The notes beneath the pieces were generated by a model. That model had not been told where the DNA came from, did no database searches, and saw nothing but the letters and a program-made list of their open reading frames with translations. Below are positions 33,032-44,120 of a stretch of DNA of 64,000 nucleotides, piece after piece (the stretch's first letter is position 1; every line of letters begins with the position of its first letter). Location of the stretch: NCBI GenBank assembly GCA_015501605.1, contig JADNRZ010000016.1, positions 806,001 through 870,000 on the forward strand. The letters are read 5' to 3'. The translations under genes were made by a program, and so were the position numbers. The DNA comes from Panaeolus papilionaceus (taxonomy: Eukaryota; Basidiomycota; Agaricomycetes; Agaricales).

Positions 33032-34372
33032 GGTACTTCGCGATCATTTAACTTATTTATGCTATGTTCTAATCAGCCAGTCCACAACTCACCATCACGA
33101 TCTTACGTTCTGCGCCACAATACTTATGCACACCGGGCGTATCTACAACTTTCTTCTCATATTTACCATACCAAACGCGCTGCGACGCAGCTCAATACCC
33201 GGTTTTCCGTCTTTGTTCTTCCTGGATCTGATTTCGTTCTTCTACCTTCACCCGGTTCTTTTGTCTCGACGACCGGCTCCCATTTTTTTCATATTATTGC
33301 ATATTTATTCACCACGGAATTTACAATCGATTGACTGCAATCATAATGATTGACATGTCCCAAGCCTTATTTACGATACCAAGCCCTTCATTGCGACACA
33401 TTCCTTTCAATCCTCATGTTTGTTCCTCTCCCTCACTTCTTCCACCTCTCATTCTACCATACTTTCGTCTTCTCAGACGTACATATGCCACTCTCACTAC
33501 CCAATTCCCACGAATATCTGGCTATATTCGATAGAATCCTTAACGCATCTCATACTTCACGAAATGTAGCATCATCATATTGTATCAACTAGTAGAACTA
33601 GCGGAAATAAACAACTCTCCTTCTTGACCCGACACAACGTGATCAGATAGTATTTAAGATGGCTGACGGTCGTAGTCTTCAAAAAGGGCAAAGCCTTGAA
33701 TTTGCAAGGTCGGTGAGGGAACATCGTACAATTCATTCGCTCCGAGTACACCTTGATCACAGGAGAAAGAGGAACAGGTTGTCGTCGTCATCATCGTCGG
33801 GGAGGCAGCATAGATTTGCTTTGCTGGAGGGCTCGAAGCTTTTCAATAAGACATGTTAGAGTTTTCATACAAGCCCTAGGATAGTGAGGAACCCAATATA
33901 CATCGAGAACACTTAAGTTGATTTGGAGGTGTATGTAAAACCCCTGCGATGATACAAACTTGCTTCACGGAGTTGGACATTGAAACCTCGAACGCTTGAC
34001 GGCCACAAGTCCTAGATTTTATAAAACCATGCAAAATATTGCCAATGAAGCTTTCGAACACAAACATTATTAAAAAGATCATTTATCATTAGAGTCGATG
34101 AACAAAAAGTTCTAAGTGTACAAAAGTGTGATATAACGAGCTCGTTTTCTGGCTTTAAAATATTTCGTCAAGAATAAGAGACGTAGGTATAATGTCCTGA
34201 AGGATCGTAAGACAAAATATGTAGATAAATAGATGAAGGCGGCCAGGCGCAAGTATGTTTTAAGGGTAATGATGAGATGCAATGAGGTTGGGCAAAAGAG
34301 CGTTGGGGACATCGAGTCCTGGAGTCATATAAATACAGTGTCGGGTATCATGGCGAATCAACGTCGTTGGAT
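33032..34372. other. Intergenic, 1.3 kb within the mating locus
   Basis: Pheromone 4 3' UTR and pyrimidine-rich sequence. No gene supported. Confidence 0.5.
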
Positions 34373-36029
34373 TTACTGAGGTACAATGAAAGTGTGGCCC
34401 ACTTGATGGGAGGATTTATGAGAAGGGTAGGTTAGAGGACGTGGGGATTTTGGAACGGCTTCCTGAGTGCGGAGTATCAGGCCGCGACCTCTTGGATAAG
34501 AGGGAGGGGGCGACAAGGGGGGTGGTTGAAATGTGAGAGGTTCACGTCTGATATCAATGACTTCGGGGAGAGGGGGTGCTGGTTGGAACGGAGGGCTAGG
34601 AGGGGAACTAAGGTCGCTGAGGGATCCAATCGCGCGAGGTTGCTTATACGTATATGGTGAGGGCGAAGGATAACTGGAAAACTCAGATTCGGTCTCGCAG
34701 TAAACAGATTGAGAATTCATCATGGACTTCTCCATGGAATCGGGGGTGGTTGGTGACGTTGGTGTCAGCGAAACAGTGGCAGCAATAGTTTCACCCCGAG
34801 AAGAAGACAAGAAAGTCGGTGTCGAAATCTTCACAGCACGCACATGAGGTCTATTATAGCGAGACAGATCAGAGTGAGAGCCACCAAAATGAAATAGAAT
34901 ACATACTTTGAGAAAACGAATCCCTTCTTGGCACCTTTGAGTTCGGGTCTCTGACGGAAGACGTGGACCTTGACCCAGGAAATACACTTTTTGTATTCAT
35001 CAGTCGCATCTTTCCCGAAGGAGAAGAAGACAACGAAGAGGAAGGTAGAGGCGGGTACTAGCCACCAAAGGACATAGAAGGCCTTCTGGACTTGTGGAGG
35101 TGTCAGGATGGATGGGAAGTTGTCGATACGCAACCAGTCTGAATGAACATCGTCCCACGTTGTCCATGGACGAATTGGCACGTTTGTCACCGTGAACCAG
35201 AGGCTGTAGGATGTAGCTCCAATCGACCAGAACATTTGAACGGCGGACATAGCGATAAGGCGGAAGTAGCGCGACGTTGTTAATGCCGAGTTCGAATTTT
35301 GTAGATGAGCAGCGAAAGAGAGACGGCGAATAAGGAAGTGCCTCATCGCAAGTCCTGTTCAGTGCTATCAGAATACGTGTAGGAAGAAGGTCGAGTACGA
35401 CATACCAGCGAAAGTTAGAGAAGCCACAGCAATAAGAATTGGTGGAAGCCAGACCAAAAAGATTCCAGGGATGGAATAGTAAGTCGTTGGTCTACAACCA
35501 TAGTCCTCAATGATATCGAAGCGGTGGCCTTGAACGATATAGTCTGAATACTTGAATGAGCATATACTGATTAACACTTGAGGAGTGATCCAACTTACGC
35601 AGAGCCATGATGATGAGCGGAAGGCCAATGCACATTCCTAGTTCAAAGAACTGTCTTCGGCGCCTGTCCCGCGCGTTAACACCACTAAGGCGTAATGAAG
35701 ACACTTGTTCCAAATGGATGCAAATGCAAAGACAGGCCGCAGGTAGAGCCACATTGGCGCCAATGATAAGTTTTGTAGCTATTGGTAAAATGTTAGTAAA
35801 AAAGGCTAAAATCCAAGCAAAGAAACCTACTGATGTCGCACCAGACTGGAATGACGATCCGATAGTTTCCAGCCCAGATGACTGCGTCAATGCCGTATAT
35901 CATGTTGGTGATGAAAAGCCATGCAATGATGCATAGTGTTGCTATGTTTCTAGCTCGCCAATGCCAGGGTAAAGGTAGAATGAGTGATGATGCTGCAAGG
36001 AACGCAATTGGCGCGAACTCGGGATGCAT
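34373..36029 (-). CDS. STE3: STE3-like pheromone receptor 3 (seven-TM GPCR)
   Basis: Five minus-strand exons (36029-35831, 35778-35599, 35543-35406, 35354-34907, 34850-34373) give 480 aa. The TM blocks and the signature HYIVQGHRFDIIEDYGCRP are clear, as are IPVWCDIS and RYFRLIAMSAVQMF. Compared with receptors 1 and 2 one intron is absent: the second and third exons are fused here (35778-35599). The tail of about 190 residues is Pro/Ser-rich with repeated SPPxPP strings. The start MHPEFAPIAF lacks the DPTYP motif of the other two, marking a more distant lineage. The closest pheromone gene in the window is number 5, 2.1 kb away. Confidence 0.92.
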
Positions 36030-36114
36030 GGTGGCGAGGAGATGGAGGGGGACGGGAAAGAGGGCGAAGGAACTTCAATGGCAAACCATCGTCTTTGAAT
36101 ATCATCTTCGAAAC

Positions 36115-36328
36115 CATTGTCCGCTTCACTCACAAACGGCTTTGACTAACGAACAATGAGCAGAGCCAGCCAAAGAGACTTCGGCTATTCACTGGACATT
36201 GTTCTTGTGACATATGTGACTCATTGTCCAACGTGACGATGTTGATTGCCGTTGTTGTGTGGTCCCAAATAGTGTCCCTTGCCAGGGTCAGCCAAAGTTA
36301 GAGAGCCAGCATGAAAGTTACTCATTGT
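36115..36328. promoter_or_regulatory. ACAATG cluster upstream of receptor 3
   Basis: Hexamers at 36115, 36153, 36197, 36222 and 36323 lie within 300 bp upstream of the receptor 3 ATG (minus strand). Confidence 0.6.
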
Positions 36329-38063
36329 AGTAGATTGCAGTCAAACACTTCAGTCTTCAGTAAACGGTAGATGTAGAGCTATGTAGAGTAAGACTGTAAG
36401 AGAGCTCCTCAGAGCTCTTCTCAATACCCATACGTCCCTTTTTGCTTCACCAGGTGTAAAGCCGAGGTTGCCGGCTGTCACGCTCTGTGACTCCCAAAAT
36501 TTGTTGGATAGGGGTTAGGCGCTTTAGGCGCTTTAGACCTGTTGAAACAGAAGCCCAGCAAAGTACAGAGCTTATAAGCAACAGTAAAGTTAGATTACCA
36601 TGCTTTCCGCATAAGTGGTCTTGGTTCAGTATTTCAACTTGCCCTTAAAGTGGAGAACCATGTCCCCGCAGCCCGGCTCGTTACCAACCCGATACAGGCT
36701 AGTACATTTGGGCATTTGACACTCGAAAGCCTTGCGCTCAGAGATCAGGGTTCTCAAAAGATCATGCCATTACATTTAAAACTGGAGTAAGACGACGGTA
36801 AACTGCTCTCTCTTGTCGTTTGTTTGCTGCGAGGTGTTGTAGTTTACCAAAGTACTTCTTGAATGCTGCAGTCCTCCTTGGTGATATTGTATAGTATAAA
36901 TTGGAGAAAGAAGTGTTTCGAATAGCTTATTTGCTTAACATTAATTTTCGGAGGCTTTGAGAGCCTCCCAAATCTGTCGGACCACGACGAGGCATCGATG
37001 ATGAGTGTCTATGCCGGCTAAGACGCAATGATTCTGAATGAATTGAGCTTTCAACCCAGTTTCGGTCAAGGCGCATCTTAAGATGTATAATAGTTCTGCA
37101 GCAAAATCTTGGCTCTTCAATGTAGCCGGGACTCTGATTGTATAATTGTATAAAATCCTTGGGCTTTTGAAAATAGCAGGGCATCGCCAAAGGCTCAATG
37201 AAATGCTCCGGACTCGACGATAGTAGAAGCTTCCGACAACATTTCCACAATATGTAGCACTTGGTGCACTAGATGACTTGCTATCTGATACTTACCTAGA
37301 CGGCAAATGCCAGCACAGTCAACGATGGAGGTCAACCGATGATCATGAGGCTACATCCCATCAAGATACTCAATGCCAACCGATTTCTTCTGGAAATTGG
37401 ACGAGATAGGGTCCAGGCGCCATTCATAGCAGGGATCATCTTGTCAAGAACGATGCTGCATATTTTTGTCGTTCCCACTCTAAGGTATGATCGAGAGCCG
37501 CAGGCTGCTATAGGCCACCATGCACATGTCGGTCGTACGCCACGCCATGCGTCTGAAGTTTCGTATAGCTGGACTGTTATTCTGCGAGAATACACTTGCT
37601 GATTAGAACCTATGAACTGGCTAAACGTCTACGCATTCCTTTCGTGGATAGTTGTGGGCCCCTGTCGACCGGTCCTGTTCTCCGTAGACGTTCTGTTACT
37701 GACGGTAAATTGTCACGATACAACAGGTTTGGCCTTCAGCTGGGGGTCATGGCGGTGGGGCTGGACAATAATAAAACGAGCGGTTCACACATACTACCTC
37801 AGACATCACCATTACGAAAGCTAACGGAACCAAACCAAGCATCTTTGATCGAGCGCCTAGCAGTGCAACAATCAGGCAATTATCCACTCTTCGATCGTCT
37901 TATTGACAGTACCTTAGCAGTGACCAACACTAGATACAATTCCGGGAGAAAAACAGGTAGCCTGTCCTTGTTCTTCATGAAAATGCTGACAATATGATCT
38001 ACTTCCTCGGAACTAAAGCTTTTGAAGAATTCCATCCAGTGTGGTCCAAGCAAAGAAGCGCCT

Positions 38064-38070
38064 TATAAAA
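38064..38070 (+). promoter_or_regulatory. TATA box of pheromone gene 5
   Basis: TATAAAA lies 70 bp before ATG 38140 but only 4 bp before the upstream in-frame ATG 38074, so it favours the later start. Confidence 0.45.
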
Positions 38071-38139
38071 ACGATGCGCATACAGTCTTTTATCCTCAGT
38101 CAAGCAAGTTACCTCGCATCGACTACAAGCGCGCTACCA

Positions 38140-38238
38140 ATGGACTCTTTCAACACCGAAATCACTAACATCAGCATCCCCAAGGAGCAGGAGAAAGGTG
38201 GCGGCGGAGGCACCACCTGGTACTGCATCATTGCCTGA
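38140..38238 (+). CDS. Farnesylated pheromone precursor 5 (CIIA), very short
   Basis: A 32-aa single-exon peptide starts MDSFNTEI and ends WYCIIA. An in-frame ATG at 38074 would add 22 residues, but the MDSF start typical of the family and the TATA position favour 38140. The segment KEQEKGGGGGTTWYC holds charged pairs (Glu-Gln, Glu-Lys) as possible processing sites, and five glycines in the mature part, which is unusual. At 32 residues it is shorter than its relatives. No ACAATG occurs in the 400 bp upstream, unlike the other loci, so it may be regulated differently or be weakly expressed. CaaX predicts farnesylation. Confidence 0.8.
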   Translation: MDSFNTEITNISIPKEQEKGGGGGTTWYCIIA

Positions 38239-38810
38239 TCGCCTAACCAGCGCTCAGCGGCATGCTCGCACCTGCTCAGGTGGACTAATTATGTCGTATG
38301 TGCTATTCCTGTTTATCCTTGAACCTTACACCGATACGATTGCCAGTCACATTTCTCACTATCAAGAAAATAAAAATGATAATATTCGTTCTGATTTATC
38401 CTCTTGTTCGCTGTTTACGCAGCTAGAATGACTGGATACTGTATTTTATATTCAGCGTTGAAGTTTGAATTTCGAAACTTTTTCGTGTTATTAATTAGAA
38501 GGTCGTCTTCAATATCGAGAGTTAGTGTCGACATCGAACTCCGATTTACCGTGATTGACTCCTGGCGCACATAAGTTAAGCAAGTAAGGTTGCATTTGAG
38601 ATGTGGTGGTAATGTTCATTACTGTAATTACTCGATTATAATAAAGTTACAAGGATGCGACTTGATGTAATAGTATCGTGCATGTAATAACATGGAGCAA
38701 TGCAACAAGGGTCGGTATATGGTTACACGATGAGTGCGCAAGTCTAGTGAGAAACGGTGTCATAGCATAGCGAAGGTAGACTATCAGGAGATAGTCCTTT
38801 TGAAGTAGGC
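38239..38810. other. Intergenic at the right edge of the mating locus
   Basis: AT-rich; convergent 3' ends. Nothing supported. Confidence 0.5.
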
Positions 38811-39814
38811 TTAACGCCTGCTGAACCTGTCCTCAGAGGCCCAGGTATCCTCACCACGATCGCCTCGGGAGGTATAGTGTTCCCTCTTGTGACCTCCCTC
38901 TGGACGACCACCGCCACCACCGTACCTAGGTCGCCTCTCAACAAACTTCTTGCGTTCGTCACGCTCAGGTCTGGGACGAGCATAGTTGACACGGAGGGGA
39001 GCGCCATCTGCATTCTTGACTGTGCGAAGCACGTTAAGGGCAGCTTCTGACGACTCCAAAGAGCCCATGCGGACGAAGCCAGAAGGAAGAGGAAGACCTG
39101 TGTTGCCATCACGCACTATCATGGGTGTTTAGTCCTACACAACACGTCTATAACTTGATGAATTTACTTACTGAAAACAACATCAACAATGCTTTCGGTG
39201 TGGTCCTTCAGAATGTTGCGAAGGGCATTAGCGTCTCCGTCGAAGTTGCCGAAGAAGATGTTAGTGTTGGGTTGGGCCTCACGGTTCATGGCATAGTCAA
39301 GGACAATATCGCGGTCGGCAATAGTGATGGGTTCCTGAGCAGCAGACTCATAAGCAGAAACGGCCTGCTCTTGGTTGGCGAATACGACGTGTCCAAAGCC
39401 TCGAGGACGACCCTCAGCATTTGTCTCTACAATTCAGAAGCAAAACATGAGTAAAATTGCTTCAAACCCAATTCCGTGTGTGAAAAACATACGGAGAGTA
39501 ACGCGCTCAATTTGCCCGAAAGGCGCGAGAGTTTCCCGGACGGTCTCCTCCGTTGCAGTCCAAGGCAAGTTTCCTACGAAGAGAATATTACTGGGAGGGT
39601 TTCGTGGCCCACGCCTTTCCCTTTCGAACAAGGAAACTGCCGACTGCGAGAATGCCCTCGTTGAGTTGAGAGCGGGTTTTGATACAATGTTCTTGCCAGC
39701 GACTGAAGCACCTCGTGAAACCGCGAGGCTGAGGGTCCTCGTCGACGTTGACAGAAGACGAGAGGCACTGAAAAGGTTGGCTCGGGCTTGGACACGGAGG
39801 GCGTTGGCGAACAT
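38811..39814 (-). CDS. Two-RRM RNA-binding protein, probably mitochondrial
   Basis: Three minus-strand exons (39814-39493, 39426-39172, 39115-38811) give 293 aa. The N-terminus (MFANALRVQARANLFSASRL) is basic, Ser/Ala/Leu-rich and without acidic residues, as for a mitochondrial presequence. RRM1 has RNP2 ILFVGNLP and RNP1 RGFGHVVF; RRM2 has NIFFGNFD and a weak RNP1-like stretch SGFVRMGS. The C-terminus is Arg/Gly-rich. Such proteins act in mitochondrial RNA processing or stability, but the target RNA is not known. The third exon acceptor is set by phase (ATG|RDGN). Confidence 0.83.
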
Positions 39815-40591
39815 GGTGGGATGAGGAGAAGAGGATAATTGAGTCTGTGCGGGGTTCAAACGAGTTTTCCCAAAAAAGTTTTCGGCTGTCACGTGTAGCC
39901 GGCAATTGCTCCCGTTTTCGGCACCAATAACCCCTATCTTTCGCGTTCTGTGCGCGTTCTATAATTTTCAACTCGTCAAGAACTTTAACGCCTTGATTTT
40001 AGGTGTAGTGAACGTGGTCGACTTCTCAAAAGGTAAAGATGCCAATCTGTAAGGCATCATAATGCGAGCCATCGTTAGTTGGCACTGGCTGCTCTGTGAA
40101 TGGTTAGGCTGGCATGTCCAGAAAATGGCGACAGGTGGCAATTTCAGGCGTCCTGAGGTATTTTCATGTGCTCTCTGACAACTAGTTGGTATTCTAGTAT
40201 TGATTTCACAACCCTACATTCTAAGGGATTGTGACTATGCCCAGTTCGCTAATATCAATACGCTTGGACGCGGCTTCAATGTCTGTTTCAATTAAATCTG
40301 TAAGAAATTAATATAGAGTCAGGGCAATTGAAAAACATATGACATTCGTATTCTCATTACTTCAGGCCACACTCAGTAATAATATTAACACTGGCTCTAA
40401 ATTGCCGTTTCGCGATGTACCACATAGCCATGTGCATCAGCGTCATTGAGGTATGTAAATGGAGCAAAGGAATTAAAAGTACATGAATGAACTACACTAA
40501 CGTGAACAAAAAGATAGAAGTACACAGCTAAGAAAGGTCCTTCTCCAGACACAAAGCATAACCAACAAAACAGTCGGTCCACTAGATAAGA
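39815..40591. other. Intergenic
   Basis: Promoter of the RRM gene and 3' side of the F-box-like gene. No feature seen. Confidence 0.5.
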
Positions 40592-41843
40592 TTACAGAGG
40601 AACAACAATGCTCGGAAGCAATTCACCATCCTGAAGCAGCGTGCCAGCAGATAATTGCGTGACACAGTCTGTTATCGAAACGGGGGAATCATGCGACCAT
40701 GCTTTGGTTATTCTCCTAAGCCGAGGTAAAAGATCGTACTCGTCTTCATCGAGAGATAATGAGCCTATATTCTGGAGCGCCGACATAACCCCAGGAAGCT
40801 GTCAAGGTGTAGTCAGAACTTACGCGTTCACCACTCAAGAAATTGAGACTATACCCGATAAAATGTGCAGTCATTAGGACTGTTGGACTCTAACAAGGCC
40901 ACTGCATATCTTCCATGAACAGCCTCGAGCTTCGTCAAAGAACTGTGAATCAACGAACGAACGGCCTGACAAACCAACACAAATTAGCACTGAATCAGAA
41001 TAAAAGAATAGACGACTGACAGCAAGGGGTCCTGTCCCATATGCTTCTATTGACGGTTGTAACACCAGCATTGAATTGGCGTGTTCATTGAGCTCATGAC
41101 ACGCTCGAACAATCGCAAGACCTAAAGTAAATAAAAGAATGTAAAAGTACCGTTCAATAAGATAAGAAACGGGGTGAAATGCAATGAAGTAGCAACAGCT
41201 AACCATTACGAGCCAAATCAAATTCAATTTGAATTTTATCGCGAATGACATGGGTCATCTCTACAGGAAAGACTCTGGTACACAAAGCCTCTGACTGCTT
41301 CAACGACGAAAAGATGACACTCTGCGTGGACTCAAATGTCTCGGGGGTCAAAATGCTGGAGTTCCTACGGAGAGACATGCTTCTGAGATATAAAGCGTAT
41401 GCGAATACGAAGGTAGGGGCCGTGCAATCAATGGTTTGTAGCGAAGTTGCATTCCACTCTGTGCGATGCCTCAACTTCATACCCAACAGGTGAAGGTAGC
41501 GGAATATCTCTCGCAATGAGCGATGTAGACTCCATGATCAAGGAAATGATGTCAGCGGTTGGTAACAGGGGCTTGATGAAAGAGTTATAGTTACTCACCA
41601 GCCATCGTCCTGCCTCACAATCTTGGACAGATCAAACGTCTTTGCCGCAATCTCGCTGGCTATGTCCTTGAACTCTGGCGATACCTGGCGTAGTGTTTCC
41701 ATGATATTCTTCTCCCAGGTAGTGTCGAGCGGAGATACGCATAGCGTATGGACGCTATCGCATAGTAGCTGTAAGATAATCTTGTGAAGCAATTCGTTAG
41801 GAAGAGCGAGTTCACATCGAGGCATCCACGTAGGCACAGGCAT
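40592..41843 (-). CDS. F-box-like protein
   Basis: Five minus-strand exons (41843-41599, 41529-41204, 41121-41021, 40965-40855, 40798-40592) give 329 aa. The start MPVPTWMPRCELALPNELLHKI leads into an F-box-like helix pair (LPNELLHKIILQLL...LRQVSPEFKDIASEIAAKTF). The rest is alpha-helical, without a leucine-rich or WD repeat that I can recognise. F-box proteins recruit substrates to SCF ubiquitin ligases through SKP1. Agaricomycetes have hundreds of fast-evolving F-box genes. It is not a close relative of the F-box tandem family at 48-60 kb. Confidence 0.65.
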
Positions 41844-42399
41844 CGTGGTGGTATAAGAAGAAGAAGAATAAACGATGAAGTACAAGGCCGATATAAGGTC
41901 GTTTTTCAAGGAATCTGGGTGATATAGAGCCTGGTACTTACAGGTAGTGCATCCCACAGTCCTGGTAAGTATTAAGCAGCATAACGGTCTACCTGCTTGA
42001 TGATGGGAATCAGGGACGGTGTCAATTGATGACTAATCCGAGTTTATCACCGCCATCCTCTCCTCCGTCGGAGGTAGTCGCCACTTAAAATCTGACTCTC
42101 ATGTACCCTTCTTGTTGCGTTGTCGGAAAACGACCATGCGTTCTATACTCTTGTCTATTTTCTCGAGATTTCTTCCCAGAGGTTTTTCTGGCTGTGTTTG
42201 CTCTTCAGGCTAGGGCTTCGAGTTTACGAGGAGCTGATAGTCTTGACTTGATGGTGGCTAACTGATTCACCGGAGTTTTGCCTTGCCTTGTGATCTGGGC
42301 ACAAGACCGGTCAAGGCATATTTGGAACTTATCCGAATAGAAACTGTATAATACGGGACCATCCTTTCTCCTTTCTTCCTCAGCGGTTTACGTTTGACC
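41844..42399. other. Divergent intergenic region
   Basis: Promoters of the F-box-like gene and the peroxidase gene. Confidence 0.5.
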
Positions 42400-43363
42400 A
42401 TGCCGAAACGTCCCCATCCAAATCATCCAGTTCTTGACAAAGATGACCACCACTTTAGACCTATGCAGACATTCGGAAACAGGTCGCCGTGTCCAGCACT
42501 GAATTCCCTCGCGAATCACGGTTACATGTATGAGAAAAACACAAACTATTTTCGCTTCACCATCTAATTTTTCCTTAACTCCAAATAGCTCAAGAGAAGG
42601 CACAAATCTCGGTTTCTGGGATGTCTTTCGCTCGGTGTCCTATGTTTATAACTTGTCCTATGCCCTGCCGTTCATCGTCACCTTGGGCGGATTTATTACC
42701 TCCGGCACGTTCACCTTCGATGCCGTCCCTATTCTCAGATCTCAAAAACCCTCGACTGGACGGTTGGCATCAATGATAAATTACATTTGGTCTCGGGCTA
42801 TCGATGTATTTCAACCCATCCTTGAGAAAGTACCTACCGCATGGAGGATGGACCTTGTGTCTCTGGCTCACCGTGGTCCCTACAAGATTGCCCACGACGC
42901 GTCTCTCGTACATTCAAGTGGGGTCGCGTCCACGGCTCCCGATCCAGCGTTGCTCAAGGACCTACTCTCGTACTCCTCGAATACCCACGACGTGTTCGGA
43001 AACTTTAAGGATGGCATGAACATCGTAGATCTTGCGAACTTGCACCGGAAACGTCTGCGATCGGCCCCTGAACCCCTTAGCACGTTCCACGCGATTATTG
43101 CCTTGGGGGAGTGTGCGTTGACGTGGGAGATGCTCCGTTCTTCTCAGAAAAAGAACCTCTTTTTGGCGGTTCCGCGAGGAGATCAACGGGACTGGGAAAG
43201 TAGCTACATTCCTACACCACGCTTGAAACAGTGGTTGGGCGAAGAGCGGTTACCTGATGGATGGTGGGGTCGCGGTGGCGTTCGACCACGTAAAACTATC
43301 GGAGTTTTAGAGGTCAGTATCTTGATTATTAAGGTCAACTCCATCGTGAAGGAGGTGTCCTAG
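42400..43363 (+). CDS. Heme-thiolate peroxidase (short UPO / chloroperoxidase family)
   Basis: Two exons (42400-42527, 42589-43363) give 300 aa. The motif RSPCPALNSLANHGYI holds the proximal heme-ligand Cys. The usual Glu-His-Asp (metal site) reads Ala-His-Asp here (KIAHDASLVH). A Glu in ALGECAL fits the catalytic acid. A hydrophobic stretch of about 25 residues lies between about 55 and 85 (VYNLSYALPFIVTLGGFITSG), and there is no N-terminal signal peptide, so it is likely intracellular or membrane-associated. The family oxyfunctionalises or halogenates with H2O2. The 3' end is the first stop of the open frame; an alternative splice at 43312 would change the last 17 residues. Confidence 0.82.
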
Positions 43364-44120
43364 TTCCATTCTCCATGTGTTATCTCTGGACGTCTTGGTA
43401 TTCTTTCTGGTGTTTCGTCCGATACCCTCTTCCGAAACTGTGGACGTACCTTTAAAATTACCGAGCAAGAATATCAATATATATATCTGTCAGGCTGTGC
43501 GCTACCCCGACCTCGCAATCTTGGATATTTCCCTTTGCTTTACTGAATCAACTACAATCCCGGAATGTCCCTGATGCGATCAGCGGAGTTGTAAGATTCG
43601 ATTTGCGCGCGACTCAGCTAGGCTCCGAAGCGCCGATGTGGAGAACGAGGAAAGCAAGCTCCCTAGAAGGTAACCACATACCGGTGCCAGATCTGTAATT
43701 GATACTTAGTTCTGTAGTACCGGGTCCCCCTTCCTGAAACTTTCTGAGAAAGGAGCCTCAGAAATGCTCAAACTTAAGGACTGGCAATGTCGATATCGTT
43801 CTTGAAGGTGTCCTACAGCCCTTCTAAGCTGCCTGTGAGAGGATGCTAGCTTATGGTAACTACATACACGCAAGAAACCTGTAGCGCTATGCGCTATGTA
43901 AGTTAAGCGCCCGATTTTAGCGCAAATGCAAATCGAAGATACATTGCAACGCCCCTATCTGCTTAGCCGTTTTCGGCAAGTCGGAGATTCAACCATTTGG
44001 GTCCGGTGGGCCGTAGCTCCGTCCACGCGAACCGCCCCGGTCATGCCGCTGCTCTCTCCAACTTCAACCTCCACGGTCTAACGACTCTAACTGCTAGGGG
44101 ACGCGTCTGTCGTCTCATAA
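43364..44120. other. Intergenic
   Basis: 3' side of the peroxidase gene and 5' side of COQ8. No feature supported. Confidence 0.5.

Larger units (their letters stand above)
36030..38139. other. Gene-poor 2.1-kb stretch in the mating locus
   Basis: The receptor 3 promoter fills the left end. A direct repeat TTAGGCGCTTTAGGCGCTTTAG lies at about 36515-36537. Open frames at 36.9-37.25 kb (minus) and 37.3-38.0 kb (plus) have no recognised domain; the minus frame ending ...VVVRQIWEALKASEN may be a gene fragment. Confidence 0.4.

Noticed and set aside
37332..37997. Overlapping frames on both strands in the 37-kb region
   Set aside because: No family similarity that I recognise and no splice structure.
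38074..38139. Upstream ATG giving a 54-aa pheromone 5 precursor
   Set aside because: A TATA box ends 4 bp before it, and the later MDSF start is typical of the family.
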